The notes under the pieces: model-generated
What the model saw: only the letters and a program-made list of their open reading frames with translations
Databases searched by the model: none
Told to the model about the DNA's origin: nothing
Position numbers and translations under genes: made by a program
In this document: positions 1-11,460 of the stretch, in pieces
Numbering within the stretch: the stretch's first letter is position 1
Layout: each line of letters begins with the position of its first letter
From: Myripristis murdjan
Lineage: Eukaryota > Chordata > Actinopteri > Holocentriformes > Holocentridae
Direction: 5' to 3'
DNA length: 64,000 nt
Assembly: GCF_902150065.1 (NCBI RefSeq)
Contig: NC_044002.1
Coordinates: 25,042,400-25,106,399, forward strand

Positions 1-164
1 GCCTCCAACTAAACTAGTGCTCTTCATGCATTTGTTCCCAGTTTGAGTAGAGAAGTCATCCTGCATGTTCACTTCAGTGGAAAGAGCAAACTGTTGAACT
101 ATGGAGCAGACATTTTTCAGCCTGTCTTCTTTTAATGTGTGCATTATTGAATAAAGAGTCAAAC

Positions 165-648
165 TCACATCATGTGACCAAATGTCTGCTGCTTTGTGTT
201 TTTAGGAATAAGAGTAAAAACACACTTACACTTCCTCAGGCCTGGTTTCAACATCTGCTCTCCACCATGGTCCACCCTGGAGGAGGAATAAACAAAGAGC
301 ATTTTTACAATAGAAACATGAGCATTTAATAACTTTCCTCATAGAAACTTTAGCGGAAACATCACTCATATCCAGCATGAAACCTTCAACATTAAACATG
401 ACTCAGCTTCTCAGCATGACTGAGAAAACGCCTCTCAGGCCTCTAGAAGACAGTGTGTGTGTCTCTCCACACCTGAGAGCCTCCAGGCTCCAGGTTGGAT
501 CCTCCAGTCCAGCAGAGAGCAGCTTCTCTCCTGAGGCTCCTGGATGATTGTAGCTCAGGTCCAGCTCTCTCAGATGGGAGGGGTTGGAGCTCATAGCTGA
601 GGCCAGAGCAGCACAGCCTTCCTGTGTGAGCAGACAGCCTGACAGCCT

Positions 649-714
<66 letters not shown>

Positions 715-3700
715 TGTGTTTTAATAGAGTCTCTAGTCTTTGAGGGTAAACTCTCCTTTAAGACGAGGTTTATGTTGGGATTGACACTCTAAAATTAGAT
801 ATGAAAATGAACTCAAATGCTTGTTAAACTATGCCCTTTTAATCTGGAATAACTCCAGTCTGAAATAGTTCTATATTAACCGTAATCTGGATTGAAATGA
901 TCTGATTTCCAGGCTGAAAATTAGTGTTAGTCCAGAGGTAAATGAAGGTTTAAATGAAACGTCCAAGGCAGCAGGTTGAACTTCAGATTTGTAGTTTTTT
1001 GTTTGTCAGAGGAGAAACAGCGTCCTTCCCCTGTCTCTCCTCCAGCTCCACACAGTTCTGGGCTTTTCTAGATCCTGGATTTATGAGCATCATTACGTTT
1101 TCAAATGAACCCTTTGACAAAATTGCTTGACTTCTTTCCAAAACATGCAGAAAATTAGCAGGAAACCACAGGAAAAGAACAATAAAATTAAAAACCACCA
1201 TTCAAAACAGTATAAATTAGCCCAAAATATGTCAAAGGTGGTGCCCAAACCAAGAAAAACCCTTTGGAGGAAACTGCTCCTGTAAGTCCTTTCTGGTTTT
1301 TTATGTCTTAACAACAGAGGCAGTGACGAGAGGAAATAATGAAATATCCTCAATCAGTGCTAAATGTTGGCATCATGGCTACTGTAAAAGGCTGAATAGC
1401 TTTATTGACAGTAGAAGCTTCATGTAAATCAGGAACTAAATTTTCATGTTGGACAGGTTGATCAGCACTGACCTGAGAGCCTTCAGTCTACAGTTTGGAC
1501 TCTCCAGTCCAGCAGAGAGACGCTTCACTCCTGAATCCTGCAGGTCATTGTTGCTCAGGTCCAGCTCTCTCAGACTGGAGGACTGGGAGCTGAGAACTGA
1601 GGCCAGAGCCTCACAGCTTCTCTCTGACAGATTACAGCCACTCAGCCTGGATGAAGATGAACAGATATCAAAACATTATTTTATGGTCTTCTTATGGTCT
1701 TATACTTAAATGTGAATTATATTTTTTGTTCGGCCCTGCTTCTATAGAAGAAGTTTGAGCTTCACTCGAAGGTGGGATGTTGTTGAGGTAAAAATGTCAA
1801 ACTTTGGTCACATGAGACACTTCAGCTACAATGAACCACATGAGAGAAGTCCAGTCTCTGAATCCGCGTATCATTCGTTCTTTCTATTTTCAATTGCCAA
1901 TCAAAAATTAAAAAATGAAAAAGTGACTGGTTATTTTGTTATTTGTTTTTTAATCTAACACCAAAATCCAAAATATGCCTGGTTTTTCATAGTTCAATTT
2001 TAGGCTCGGATCAAAAATACGAAATGGAAAAACGGGAATCAGGACTGAATTTGATTTTATTATTTAATTGGTCCGGTTTACGTGACCCAGAAGTTTGGTA
2101 ATGAGCTGTAGCTCACAGCAGATCACAGCAGCCAGGTGCATTCAGTCCCGCCACCCTGATCACCGCCACCATGGATAGTTATTACGTGTTGTTTCGAGGA
2201 CCAAAGCGTGTGACTAAAAGAAGAGGACATGACAACCGAAAAAATCAGCTGAGCTTCTTAACAGTGATGGGTAGTAGCTCCGGAGACCTTCTTAACCGAT
2301 CCGGGAAACCCAGCCCTTTTCTGTGAAATTGCACAGTGGCGGTTCTGCCTATGTTGCCGCCCTAGGCGAAATTACTGGCTTGCGCCTTTCCATGTTACTA
2401 CTCCTACCGCGGCGCCAGTCGGCCGCGGCATCAGGCGGCACCGGACGGCATCAGGCGGGCCGACCGCGGCACCGGACGGTACCGCGCCCACCCGCTTTGG
2501 TCCTCGAAACAACACGTAGCCTAATAACTATCCATGGTGGCAGTGATCAGGGCGGCGGGACTGAATGCACCTGGCTGCTGTGATCTGCTGTGAGCTACCG
2601 CTCATTACCAAACTTCTGGGTCACGTAAACCGGACCAATTAAATAATAAAATCAAATTCAGTCCTCATTCCCGTTTTTCCATTTCGTATTTTTGATCCGA
2701 GCCTAAAATTGAACTATGAAAAACCAGGCATATTTTGGATTTTGGTGTTAGATTAAAAAACAAATAACAAAATAACCAGTCACTTTATCATTTTTTAAAT
2801 TTTTGATTGGCAATTGAAAATAGAAAGAACGAATGATACACGGATTTCTCTGTATACAGGCTGCTGGACTTTCAGACATTCATTCATTAAATGTCCTGTT
2901 GACGCCTTTATCTGCACTCTGCATTCACCTCTGACATCTCAACATTTTGCAAAACATCTCAACTTTAATATAGCCAGATATTTTTCTGTTATTATTAACA
3001 GATGACCTAATTTATTTTTAGTAAAAGAAAATTGTAGAAAATGGACCAAATATTTAAGATCACTGGTATGGTGCTTTAACAAAATGTCTCTTAAATTTGG
3101 TTGTTGAACTTGCAGGGTCACCCTTTACATGCTCACTGATACTGACCTGAGAGCCTCCAGTCTACAGTTTGGACTCTCCAGTCCAGCAGAGAGACGCTTC
3201 ACTCCTGAATCCTGCAGGTGGTTGTTGCTCAGGTCCAGCTCTCTCAGACTGGAGGACTGGGAGCTGAGAACTGAGGCCAGAGCCTCACAGCTTCTCTCTG
3301 ACAGATTACAGCTACTCAGCCTGGATGAAGATGAACAGATATGAAAACACAATTATTATACTTTAATGTGACTGATGTTTGATAGGCCAGCCAGGTTTTA
3401 TTTAACTCTCCAGGCTGGGGATTGAATATGGGACCAGAGCGTGGTGATGCAGGTGCAGTTCACGAAAAAAAAGCAGTTCTGCCATTTTTGAAGCAAAGAG
3501 ACGGGAAAGAGCATCGATAATGAATCCCAAACAAACGTGCTGCTGAGCATCCTTCAAAACATTTCTCCAGCTTTTGTTTGCAGCTCAAAAGCACCTTGTT
3601 TGCAGGTTTATATTTACTTCATTCATTCTGGAGAAGACTAGTCCCAGTGAAGCTCAATACATTGAAGGAGCTGATGGACCGAACAAAACTTATTACATTC

Positions 3701-6700
3701 ACACGGACCAGCAAATACGACTGTAAGGGTAAGAATCAGAGCAATCACTTTAAAAGCAGATGTGACAAATAGTCTGTAGGAAAACCATCAATGGATTAAT
3801 AGACCAGTAAAAGAAAGTTAAAATCCACTGTAAAAGATATTGCATGGCCTTTACAACCAGTGTAAAATTAGCCCCTGTTTTAGTCCTGCTCAGTACCCAA
3901 GCAGCTGAGCCAAACCTTATTCAAACCCACAGATCTTTATTTCAGATTCTAGCAGAGATCCCAAAGATACCAAGTGTGTCTTGCTGGATTACAGGGAAAT
4001 GTGTATGAAATGGTAAACAAAATATGTAGATATTCTCTGTTTTGTGTGATAGTGTAGTCATGAAACAATGGCATCTTAGATTTGAATATTTCATGTAATA
4101 TAAGTGTAGCTTCAATGAAGCCCTGCAACCAGCAGATACAGAATGTTGTTGTGAAACTGACGCATGATACAGAAAACATTTTCTCCAGTTTTTAATTTGC
4201 TTGGATAGAAATTTATTAGAAAAGCAAATGTTGAGGGCCTCACCTACCATACTTTGTTCTGCAAATGATAAAAGTGTGTATTAGCTTGTCTCTATGTTCG
4301 TGTGACAGAAAGGCAAAACCCTGCCAGTGTTCTCAGGATGATAAAATGCATTATTGGTACCATTCCTGCTGTGAGAGTTATCTAGACACTTACAGACATG
4401 TTTTGGAGACTTCAACCACTGGCAGCAGATAAAAAAGAGCCTCCTCAGAAGCAGAGTACTTCTTCAGGTCAAACACATCCAGTTTTCCTTCTGATGACAG
4501 CAACATGAAGACCAGAGCTGACCACTGAGCAGGAGAGAGTCTGTCTGTGGAGAGACTTCCTGAACTCAGGTGCTGTTGGATCTCCTCCACTAGAGAATTG
4601 TCATTCAGCTCATTCAGACAGTGGAACAGGTTGATGCTTCTCTCTGGAGATGGATTCTCACTGATCTTCTCCTTGATGTACTGGACTGTTTCCTGGTTGG
4701 TCTGTGAGCTACTTCCTGTCTGTGTCAGCAGGCCTCGTAGGAGACGCTGGTTTGTCTCCATTGAAAGACCCAGGAGGAAGCGCAGAAACAAGTCCAGGTG
4801 TCCATTTGGACTCTGTAAGGCCTTGTCCAAGGCACTCAGGTGGAGTTCTTCTATATTTCTTGATGTCATGGACGATGGGGAGGTTTGCTGTTTTTCTGTC
4901 AGCAAATTCATACCAGAGTTGGTGAAGGTCAGAAAGACATAAACTGCTGCCAGAAACTCCTGAAGGCTCAGATGGATGAAGCAGAAAACCTTGTCCTGGT
5001 ACAGCCCACGCTCCTCTTTAAAGATCTGTGTGAACACTCCTGAGTACACTGAGGCTGCTCTGATATCAGTGCCACACTCTGCCAGGTCTGCTTCATAGAA
5101 GATCAGGTTGCCTTTCTCCAGCTGCTCAAAAGCCAGTTTTCCCAGAGACAGGATCATCTCCCTGGTCTCTGGAGTCCAGAGTGGATCTGTCTCAGCTCTG
5201 CTGTGATACTTGACGTTCCCTTGTTTGGACTGAACCAGCTGGAAGTGGATGTACATCTCAGTCAGGGTCTTGGGCAGCTGTCCTCTCTCACTGGTTTTCA
5301 ACACGTCCTCCAGAACTGTAGCAGTGATCCAGCAGAAGACTGGGATGTGGCACATGATGTGGACGCTTCGTGACGTCTTGATGTGGGAGATGATTCTGCT
5401 GGCCTGCTCCTCATCTCTGAATCTCTTCCTGAAGTATTCCTCCTTCTGTGGGTCAGTGAAGCCTCTCACCTCTGTCACCATGTCAACACACTCAGGAGGG
5501 ATCTGATTGGCCGCTGCGGGTCGTGTGGTTATCCAGAGGCGAGCAGAGGGAAGCAGGTTCCCAGTGATGAGGTTTGTCAGCAGAGCGTCCACTGAGGTGG
5601 ACTCTGTAACATCAGTCAGGATCTGGTTGTTCTTGAAGTCCAGAGGAAGTCGACACTCATCCAGACCGTCAAAGATCAACACAACCTGGAACTGATCAAA
5701 CTTTCTGATTCCTGCTTCTTTGGTCTCAGTGAAGAAGCCATGAAGAAGTTCCACTAAACTGAACTTTTTCTCTTTCAGCAGATTCAGCTCTCTGAAAGTG
5801 AAGGGAAATGTGAAGTGGACATGCTGGTTGGCTTTGGCTTCAGCCCAGTCCAGAGTGAACTTCTGTGTTAAGACTGTTTTCCCAATGCCAGCCACTCCCT
5901 TTGTCATCAGTGTTCTGATTGGTCGAAATCTTCCAGGTAAAGGTTTGAAGATGTCTTCAGATTTTATCAGTGTTTCTGTTCCTGCTGGTTTCCTGGATGC
6001 TGTTTCAATCTGTCTGACTTCATGTTCATCATTGACCTTTTGACTCTCTCCCTCTGTGATGTACAGCTCTGTGTAGATCTGGTTCAGAAGTGTTGAGTTT
6101 CCTGCTTTGGCAATCCCCTCAAACACACACTGAAACTTCTGCTTCAGATTAGATTTGACTTTATGTTGGCACACTGCAGGAGAGGTTTCTGAATGGGAAA
6201 AAAGAAATGAAAGTGCATCAATCAGCAGATGTTAAAAAATGCCGACGACACTCAAATTTACAGCTCTAATACATCTAACTCACAAATTATAAAACTGTGC
6301 TCATTAGACCCATGTTCATGAATTACTTTTTATCAAGATGTCCTGTTCTCTGGTCTACCAACATGTAGTCCATCATGTTCAAACTGTTTAAAGTCTCTTA
6401 CTGCTGTGCAAACGCTCAGCCAGCTCCTCCTGCTTCATTCTCCTCAGGAGGTGCAGTGTGATCTGCAGAAAAGCCTCTCTGATGCTGCTCCTCTGCTCTT
6501 CCTCCTCATCATCCATCACCTTCTCATCCTCTCCCTGCCTCCCTAAGCATTCTGGGTCATCTGGATTCAGAATCCTCTGCATCCTTTTCAGCTCGTTCTT
6601 CACAAAAGTGACAGCGTTCTCCTCCAGCATCTGGAACAGAATAATATATTGTTATGTGCCAACGCTCTGCACACCCTGTGTTGGATTTGTTTTGTCTTCC

Positions 6701-9700
6701 CCCCCCTCGTCTTTCTTTATTCCTCTATCTGTCTCCTCAGGTTCTGTGTGGTCGACCAGTTCATCTGAAGCAGCTGTTCATGATCAGTTCAGACTACATG
6801 CTCATCTCTGTTCCTCATTCCTGGCCTCTCATGGTTGGTCTCCTCCCTTGTCAATCATCAGACCTCCATCATCCTCCAGTCAACTACGCCCCACTCTACT
6901 ATATAAGCTCCACTGTTGCTTTGTGTCCCCCCTCTCTGTCTTTGCATCTCCTTGTTTGACTTGCTGAAAGCTTTCTTACTTCAGGCCTAGACCTTTGTTT
7001 AGTCTGGGTTCTCTGTATTTAAAGTAGCCTGTTCTATTATTTGTTGTTGTTTTGGGACCGGACTATGTATGTTTGGGGCACCCTGCACATTTGCACATCC
7101 AAGTTTTTTTTTCCTTTTTAAGAGACACTAGGGAAGAGGGGTTTCCCATCCACTGTATTTATATGTGGAAGACAGAGTAGTTAGCTTTCTGTTTTATTTC
7201 ATTTGTAGGTGGACTAACTCAAGATTTAGTGAGTCAGTTCATTTTTTCTATTCTTTGATTTGGCAACACCTGTGATCCTTTACATTTATTTTCTTTTGTT
7301 TACTCAAAGACTGAGTCTCTTGATTTCATTTAGTCTGCAACATGTACATATTGTAAATCATAAAAACTGTTGCTTTCTGAGCACTAAAAAAAAGCTACTA
7401 TCACCACACTGTTGTACCTGCAATTAGAATATATGGTCACCTTCACTGTCTTCTTAGTGGTTATTCTTACATCTGAAACTTTGAAGTGTTTGTGCTGCCT
7501 CCCCTTTAGTTCCCTAGACACCTGACGTTTAGGGAACTAAACAATATGAATTTGACTTCCCTTATAAAACTGTAGAACACAAATCTCAACTCCATCTTAC
7601 AGAGACTGAAAGCCCAATGAGACAAGAAGTTATGACCAGAATGGTTGTTTTACATCAAATTTACAGCTGAAAGTAAAAGGTGTTGCTGTGCATTTACACA
7701 CCTTAAATATGGAGTCCAGGTCTGTTTGATGCTCTGAGGCTGGCCGACCACTGGGAAGCTCTGAGCTCTGCTGGTGGACTCTGTAGAGCACACACACACA
7801 CGCACACACACACACACACTGTAAATGCCACATCCTTGGAGGTGAAGGAGCTCAATTGACAGATCAGTTCTGTATCTCATCATGACCTCACACTTCTGCT
7901 GAATAGAGCTGGATAACAACAAAATGTTTTTTATTTATTAGTTTATTTTTCAGGGACAACAGACACCAATGAACTGTTAAACTGTAACTGAGTCAGAGTC
8001 AGCCGGAGAGGCTAGTTTTCATCTGCTGTCATTTGGCCAGAGATGTAAAAGGCAACCTAAAATTACAAAATTAAAAAAATTATTTTCTATTAGGTACAAC
8101 ACAGTCTCCTCAGGTTGAACCTCTGTGTGATTAATGTTTGAACCTCAGGAGGAGGATTTTAAATACAAGGCAGAGATTTGCATTCCTTGATGAGATTAGC
8201 CCAACTCAAACTGTATATTTTCTTAAAATGTGGTAGTGGTTGTAGTTGTTTGACTTCCATCCCAAAACTTTGAGAGTTTGTTTGTACAAAGTTTCAAGTG
8301 GCTTAAGTGCTTTAGCTTGTGCAAAAGATGTTAAGCGGTGGGTGAGATGTGACATTATCATTGAATTCATGTACAATTTGGCTGCATCGGTGGTCACTGC
8401 ATTTCTGGTACATCAGAAGTTAAATGGGTTAAACAGGAACCTGTGACACAAAATTTTTACATGAGACATGAAAGATAGCTGAGAGTCAATGAGGATGCTC
8501 AGATATTTGAACTCAGAAACAACTTGTGATTTTTCACCTGATAACATTCTAACTGGTTCTGAAGTTGTACATGTACAGTAAGCTTATAATCATTTGTACT
8601 TTGCTCTGTGTTATATTAATGTTAAAAGTGTGAAACGTGATATTCACTGGAATGAGATTCTCACACATGTAGGAAAAACATTGTGCAACATTGAACTGAA
8701 TGTCTTCACTATCCTTTCAGGTCTGTCACTAAAGATCAAGTCAATCTGTGTTTGAGAGGAGGTGGTTATTCTAGTAGGCCCATCAATCAATTGTGTTACA
8801 TCAAAAATATCTGTGGTCTGTTTGAGGGCCTTCCTGTTTGTCCTGTCCTCCCAGTTGATATTGAAATCACCAGTCAATATGACTGCTTTCCTCAAATCTC
8901 ACAGTTTTAGCATGTTTTTCAGATTTTCATAAAATTAATTGTTAGAGGAGGGAGGGCGGTACAAAACAACAAGAACAAAGAACATTTGAGATGAAAGAGT
9001 TACAGTTAAACCAACACACTCAAAGTCACTGCCAGATGACCACTTCATTGGATTCCAGTGAAAGGTGTCTTTAATGTAAATCATCACCCCGCCCCCCTTT
9101 CCTTTAGACCTGTCCTGTCCTGGTACAACTACTGCAGAGGATGGTGAGCTGCTATGTAACCATGTTTCTGACCTGTTTCTTTTTTACAGTTTTTTTGTTT
9201 GTTTGTTTGTTTGTTTTGTTATTTCTGCTTTATTTGATAGTCACAGTGGAGAGAGACAGGAAATGTGGGGGAGACCGAGGGAAGGACATGGAGCAAATGG
9301 CCTAAAGTCTGATTTAAACCCAGGACACTGCATCAGGACTTGGCCTTAACAAGTGCAACACGCTCTTATCTGCTGAGATACTGGGGTGCCCCAGTTGTTT
9401 TCAATTCTTACCTCTGTTCAGTGGAGTGGTGTCCATCTTTGAAATCAATAGGATGATCCATAGACCAGTCACTTTTCATGGACACACAGCTGGGTTCAGG
9501 GGAGTCTGGTCTCTCCTGATTGATCCTGGTTGAGATAAAAGATCATCTTATGAAGAGCAGCAGTTCTTAATCTAGAGAAGCCTGAAGCAATCTAAGGACA
9601 TCTCAGTTTTACCAATATTTAGCTCATAAAAAGCGCACAGCAGCCCATAATAATCATAGAAATGAATCAGTAGCAGGTGAACCTCAATGTAAATGCTGCT

Positions 9701-11230
9701 GCTCTGAAGAAACTTCATCAAGAGATCATCTGTGTCTCATCATGACTTCCCACTTCTTCTCAGTAGAGCTGGAAAACAACAAACTCATCTGTTTGAAATT
9801 CTTACCTCAGGTCAGTGGAGTGGTGTCCATCTTTGAAATTAATAGGATGATCCATAGACCGGTCACTCTTCATGGACACACAGCTGGGTACAGGTGAGTC
9901 TGATCTCTCCTGATTGATCCTGGTTGAGATAAAATATTAACTAAAGAGGGGCAGTGGTTTCCAAATTTTGAGTACAAGGTTACAAGTTCAAATCCAAAGA
10001 ATATTTTGGAAATTCAGTGAAGAGTGGATGTGTTCAGATGTCAGACATTGTGCTTTTACTCTGCAGCTCCCAGAGGCTGATTAACAAAAGTCTGGTTGTA
10101 CTGAACTCCTGGGTGTGAATGTGTCACTGCATGATTTTTAAACAGGACAGGCCTGAAACAGAGTACGGTGCTCAGCAAACCCTCTGTGGAGAAACAGGCC
10201 CTTTATTTCTAATGCAGATGTCTTGCTGGGCCTGCTGGTGGCGCTAGAGGAAAGGTCATGGGAAAAACATTAAATGTCAACTATATATTTAAATATCAGA
10301 CAACTTACTCAGAGTCAGAGGAGTTCTTTTCATCTTTAAAACTGATTCCAGCTTTCTTAGACGGGTCTCTCACACAGCTGTCTGGATTCTCCTGCTGGAT
10401 CCTGGCAGACAGAGAGGAAGACCACCACGCTGAGAAATTAACTTTTAGTGAACCAGCCACAGAAGCTGCTTTATTTTATTTTTCATCTGATTACTTTTTA
10501 ATCAGTTGCATTTCCACATATAGGGACACAGACTGAATCCAAGCAAATGTAATGTAAGTGAATGAGGTGTGAGCACAGAGCTGGGCTCTGTGCTGATGGA
10601 CTGAAGGAAAGGTGTGTGACAGCAGCAGACAGTCAACAAGCTGTGAAGCTGCTGGGCGTCAAGCAGCTGTAAATCTAAAGAACCACCAGAGGGCGCTCAG
10701 CAGCCAGAGGCCACACAATACACAGTACAGCAATCGATGACCATGAGCAGGACTGATTTCATGAAACATGAAGAAAAGTGATGTTTATGATGATTTAAGC
10801 CTGTTAGCCTGAAACAGTTCTGAAACAGGCCTCGACCTGAATAAATATGAACAAACAGCCTCCATAGAAAAACTTCCTCATCAACACTTCCTTGTTCCAC
10901 ACCAGAGACCAAATATCAAGAGTCAAAGGAGTCAAATGGTTCATGATGAACTTCACATGACCTGCAGTGACCTGAGCAGCAGTCTTCCTGCTCTGGTTAC
11001 AACACGTTTGAAAACGTCTCATTAAAAGTGTAATAAAGCCGTTTGATAAGTTTTAGCGTTTTGAGCAGAAACAGTGTCGGCCTGCAGGCTGCACACATAT
11101 CATCAAACCTCTAATCAGAAATGGAAAGCAGGTTTACTCCGTTTTATTGTCTTATTACAGTCACACCAGTCGACAGCGGCAATTACAGTAAAGTTTAAAA
11201 AGTTAAATACTGGTTACAGTACCTTTCCAT
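165..11230 (-). CDS. Fish NLRC3/NLRP12-like NLR receptor (FISNA-NACHT-LRR, PRY stub), multi-exon
   Basis: This is a cytosolic innate immune receptor of the teleost-expanded NLR family. Coding exons on the minus strand, in order: 11230-11223 (ATG, Met-Glu-Arg), 10401-10309, 9919-9806, 9525-9412, 7780-7702, 6630-6402, 6188-4394, 3320-3147, 1646-1473, 646-473 and 276-165. Junctions are GT/AG and phases agree, giving an open model of about 1021 codons. Two 114-bp exons repeat a Ser/Asp-rich linker (core PSCVSMKSD). The FISNA region starts near residue 137. Walker A GVAGIGKT is near residues 310-317 and Walker [10 protein letters not shown] near 383-391. Three 174-bp exons each encode a leucine-rich repeat unit (core LRELDLS). 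The last exon starts like PRY (DHGGEQ, LKPGLRK) and stops after about 36 residues, so a full B30.2 domain is absent or lies outside the window. Family assignment is firm. The exact 5' exon and terminus are less so. Confidence 0.85.
651..714. repeat. (CA)n microsatellite
   Basis: This is an interrupted CA dinucleotide run. It directly abuts the splice acceptor of the last LRR exon of the NLR gene, so on the minus strand it supplies a TG-rich tract just before the CAG acceptor. Confidence 0.95.
1861..2846. mobile_element. Foldback (long inverted repeat) DNA element in an NLR intron
   Basis: Two arms of about 350 bp (1861-2208 and 2493-2846) are near-perfect reverse complements. They start and end with AATCCGCGTATCATT / AATGATACACGGATT. 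The hexamer TCTCTG flanks both ends (1855-1860 and 2847-2852), which fits a target-site duplication. The central spacer is GC-rich and contains CAGTGGCGG near 2334, which resembles the terminus of a hAT-type element, so the core may be a nested insertion. No transposase is visible. It lies between two LRR exons. Confidence 0.8.
8105..9185 (-). mobile_element. LINE fragment (endonuclease plus end of reverse transcriptase)
   Basis: The minus strand encodes pieces of a non-LTR retrotransposon. Residues typical of a LINE endonuclease are visible around 8644-9140 (LTGDFNINW, then [20 protein letters not shown]). They are followed at about 8206-8560 by text typical of the end of a LINE reverse transcriptase ([37 protein letters not shown]). 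The region between, which should contain the RT catalytic core, is missing, and several stops interrupt the frame. It is a dead, internally deleted copy in an NLR intron. The family is probably one of the common fish L2/Rex1-like LINEs, but I cannot fix it. Confidence 0.75.
9193..9392 (-). mobile_element. tRNA-derived SINE-like copy
   Basis: Read on the minus strand, it begins with a tRNA-like head with an A-box-like stretch (TATCTCAGCAGATAAGAGCG) and a B-box-like GGTTTAAATC. It then has a body containing GACAGGAAATG in reverse orientation and ends in an (AAAC)n tail (plus-strand GTTT repeats at 9197-9220). The head ends only about 20 bp from the splice donor of an NLR coding exon (9412). Confidence 0.6.
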
Positions 11231-11306
11231 GTTGTCGGTAATCTGCTGCCACAGCTTGAGGAAAGTAGTCCGCCGGGCTCGGAGCAGTGCGCAGTTTGAT
11301 CACATC

Positions 11307-11317
11307 GAAATAAAAGT

Positions 11318-11321
<4 letters not shown>
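11307..11321 (-). promoter_or_regulatory. IRF/ISRE-like GAAA element upstream of the NLR start
   Basis: The plus strand reads GAAATAAAAGTGAAA, that is, GAAA followed by AAAAGTGAAA. This resembles an interferon regulatory factor site with one mismatch to GAAANNGAAA. It lies about 80-90 bp before the proposed NLR ATG, the same distance as the ISREs of the neighbouring PARP12-like genes. The adjacent GA microsatellite makes a chance match possible. Confidence 0.35.

Positions 11322-11391
<70 letters not shown>
11322..11391. repeat. (GA)n microsatellite
   Basis: This is a pure GA dinucleotide run of about 70 bp in the presumed 5' region of the NLR gene. Open frames across it on either strand are composition artefacts. 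Confidence 0.95.
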
Positions 11392-11392
<1 letters not shown>

Positions 11393-11419
11393 GTTGAAGC
11401 TCTTTTCAGTGCTTCTTTA

Positions 11420-11420
<1 letters not shown>

Positions 11421-11459
<39 letters not shown>

Positions 11460-11460
11460 G
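11421..11460. repeat. (GTT)n microsatellite
   Basis: This is a pure GTT trinucleotide run upstream of the NLR gene. The stretch from here to 13.5 kb is AT-rich intergenic DNA. It holds an AT-rich interspersed repeat at about 13078-13135 (TTAAATTTACAACTTTAATC) and a fish repeat tail with TTTGTATAGCACCTTTCA at about 13157. I see no gene in it. Confidence 0.95.

Noticed and set aside
4547-6043. Plus-strand frames opposite the NACHT exon
   Set aside because: Antisense shadows of a clear NLR coding exon.
6458-6967. Plus frame of 169 codons
   Set aside because: It overlaps the FISNA exon in antisense and continues into intron DNA. There is no family signal.
6650-7390. Possible solo LTR-like sequence (TATATAAG near 6899, TGT...CA-like ends) in an NLR intron
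   Set aside because: No convincing flanking duplication and no recognisable family. The TATA-like word alone is not enough.
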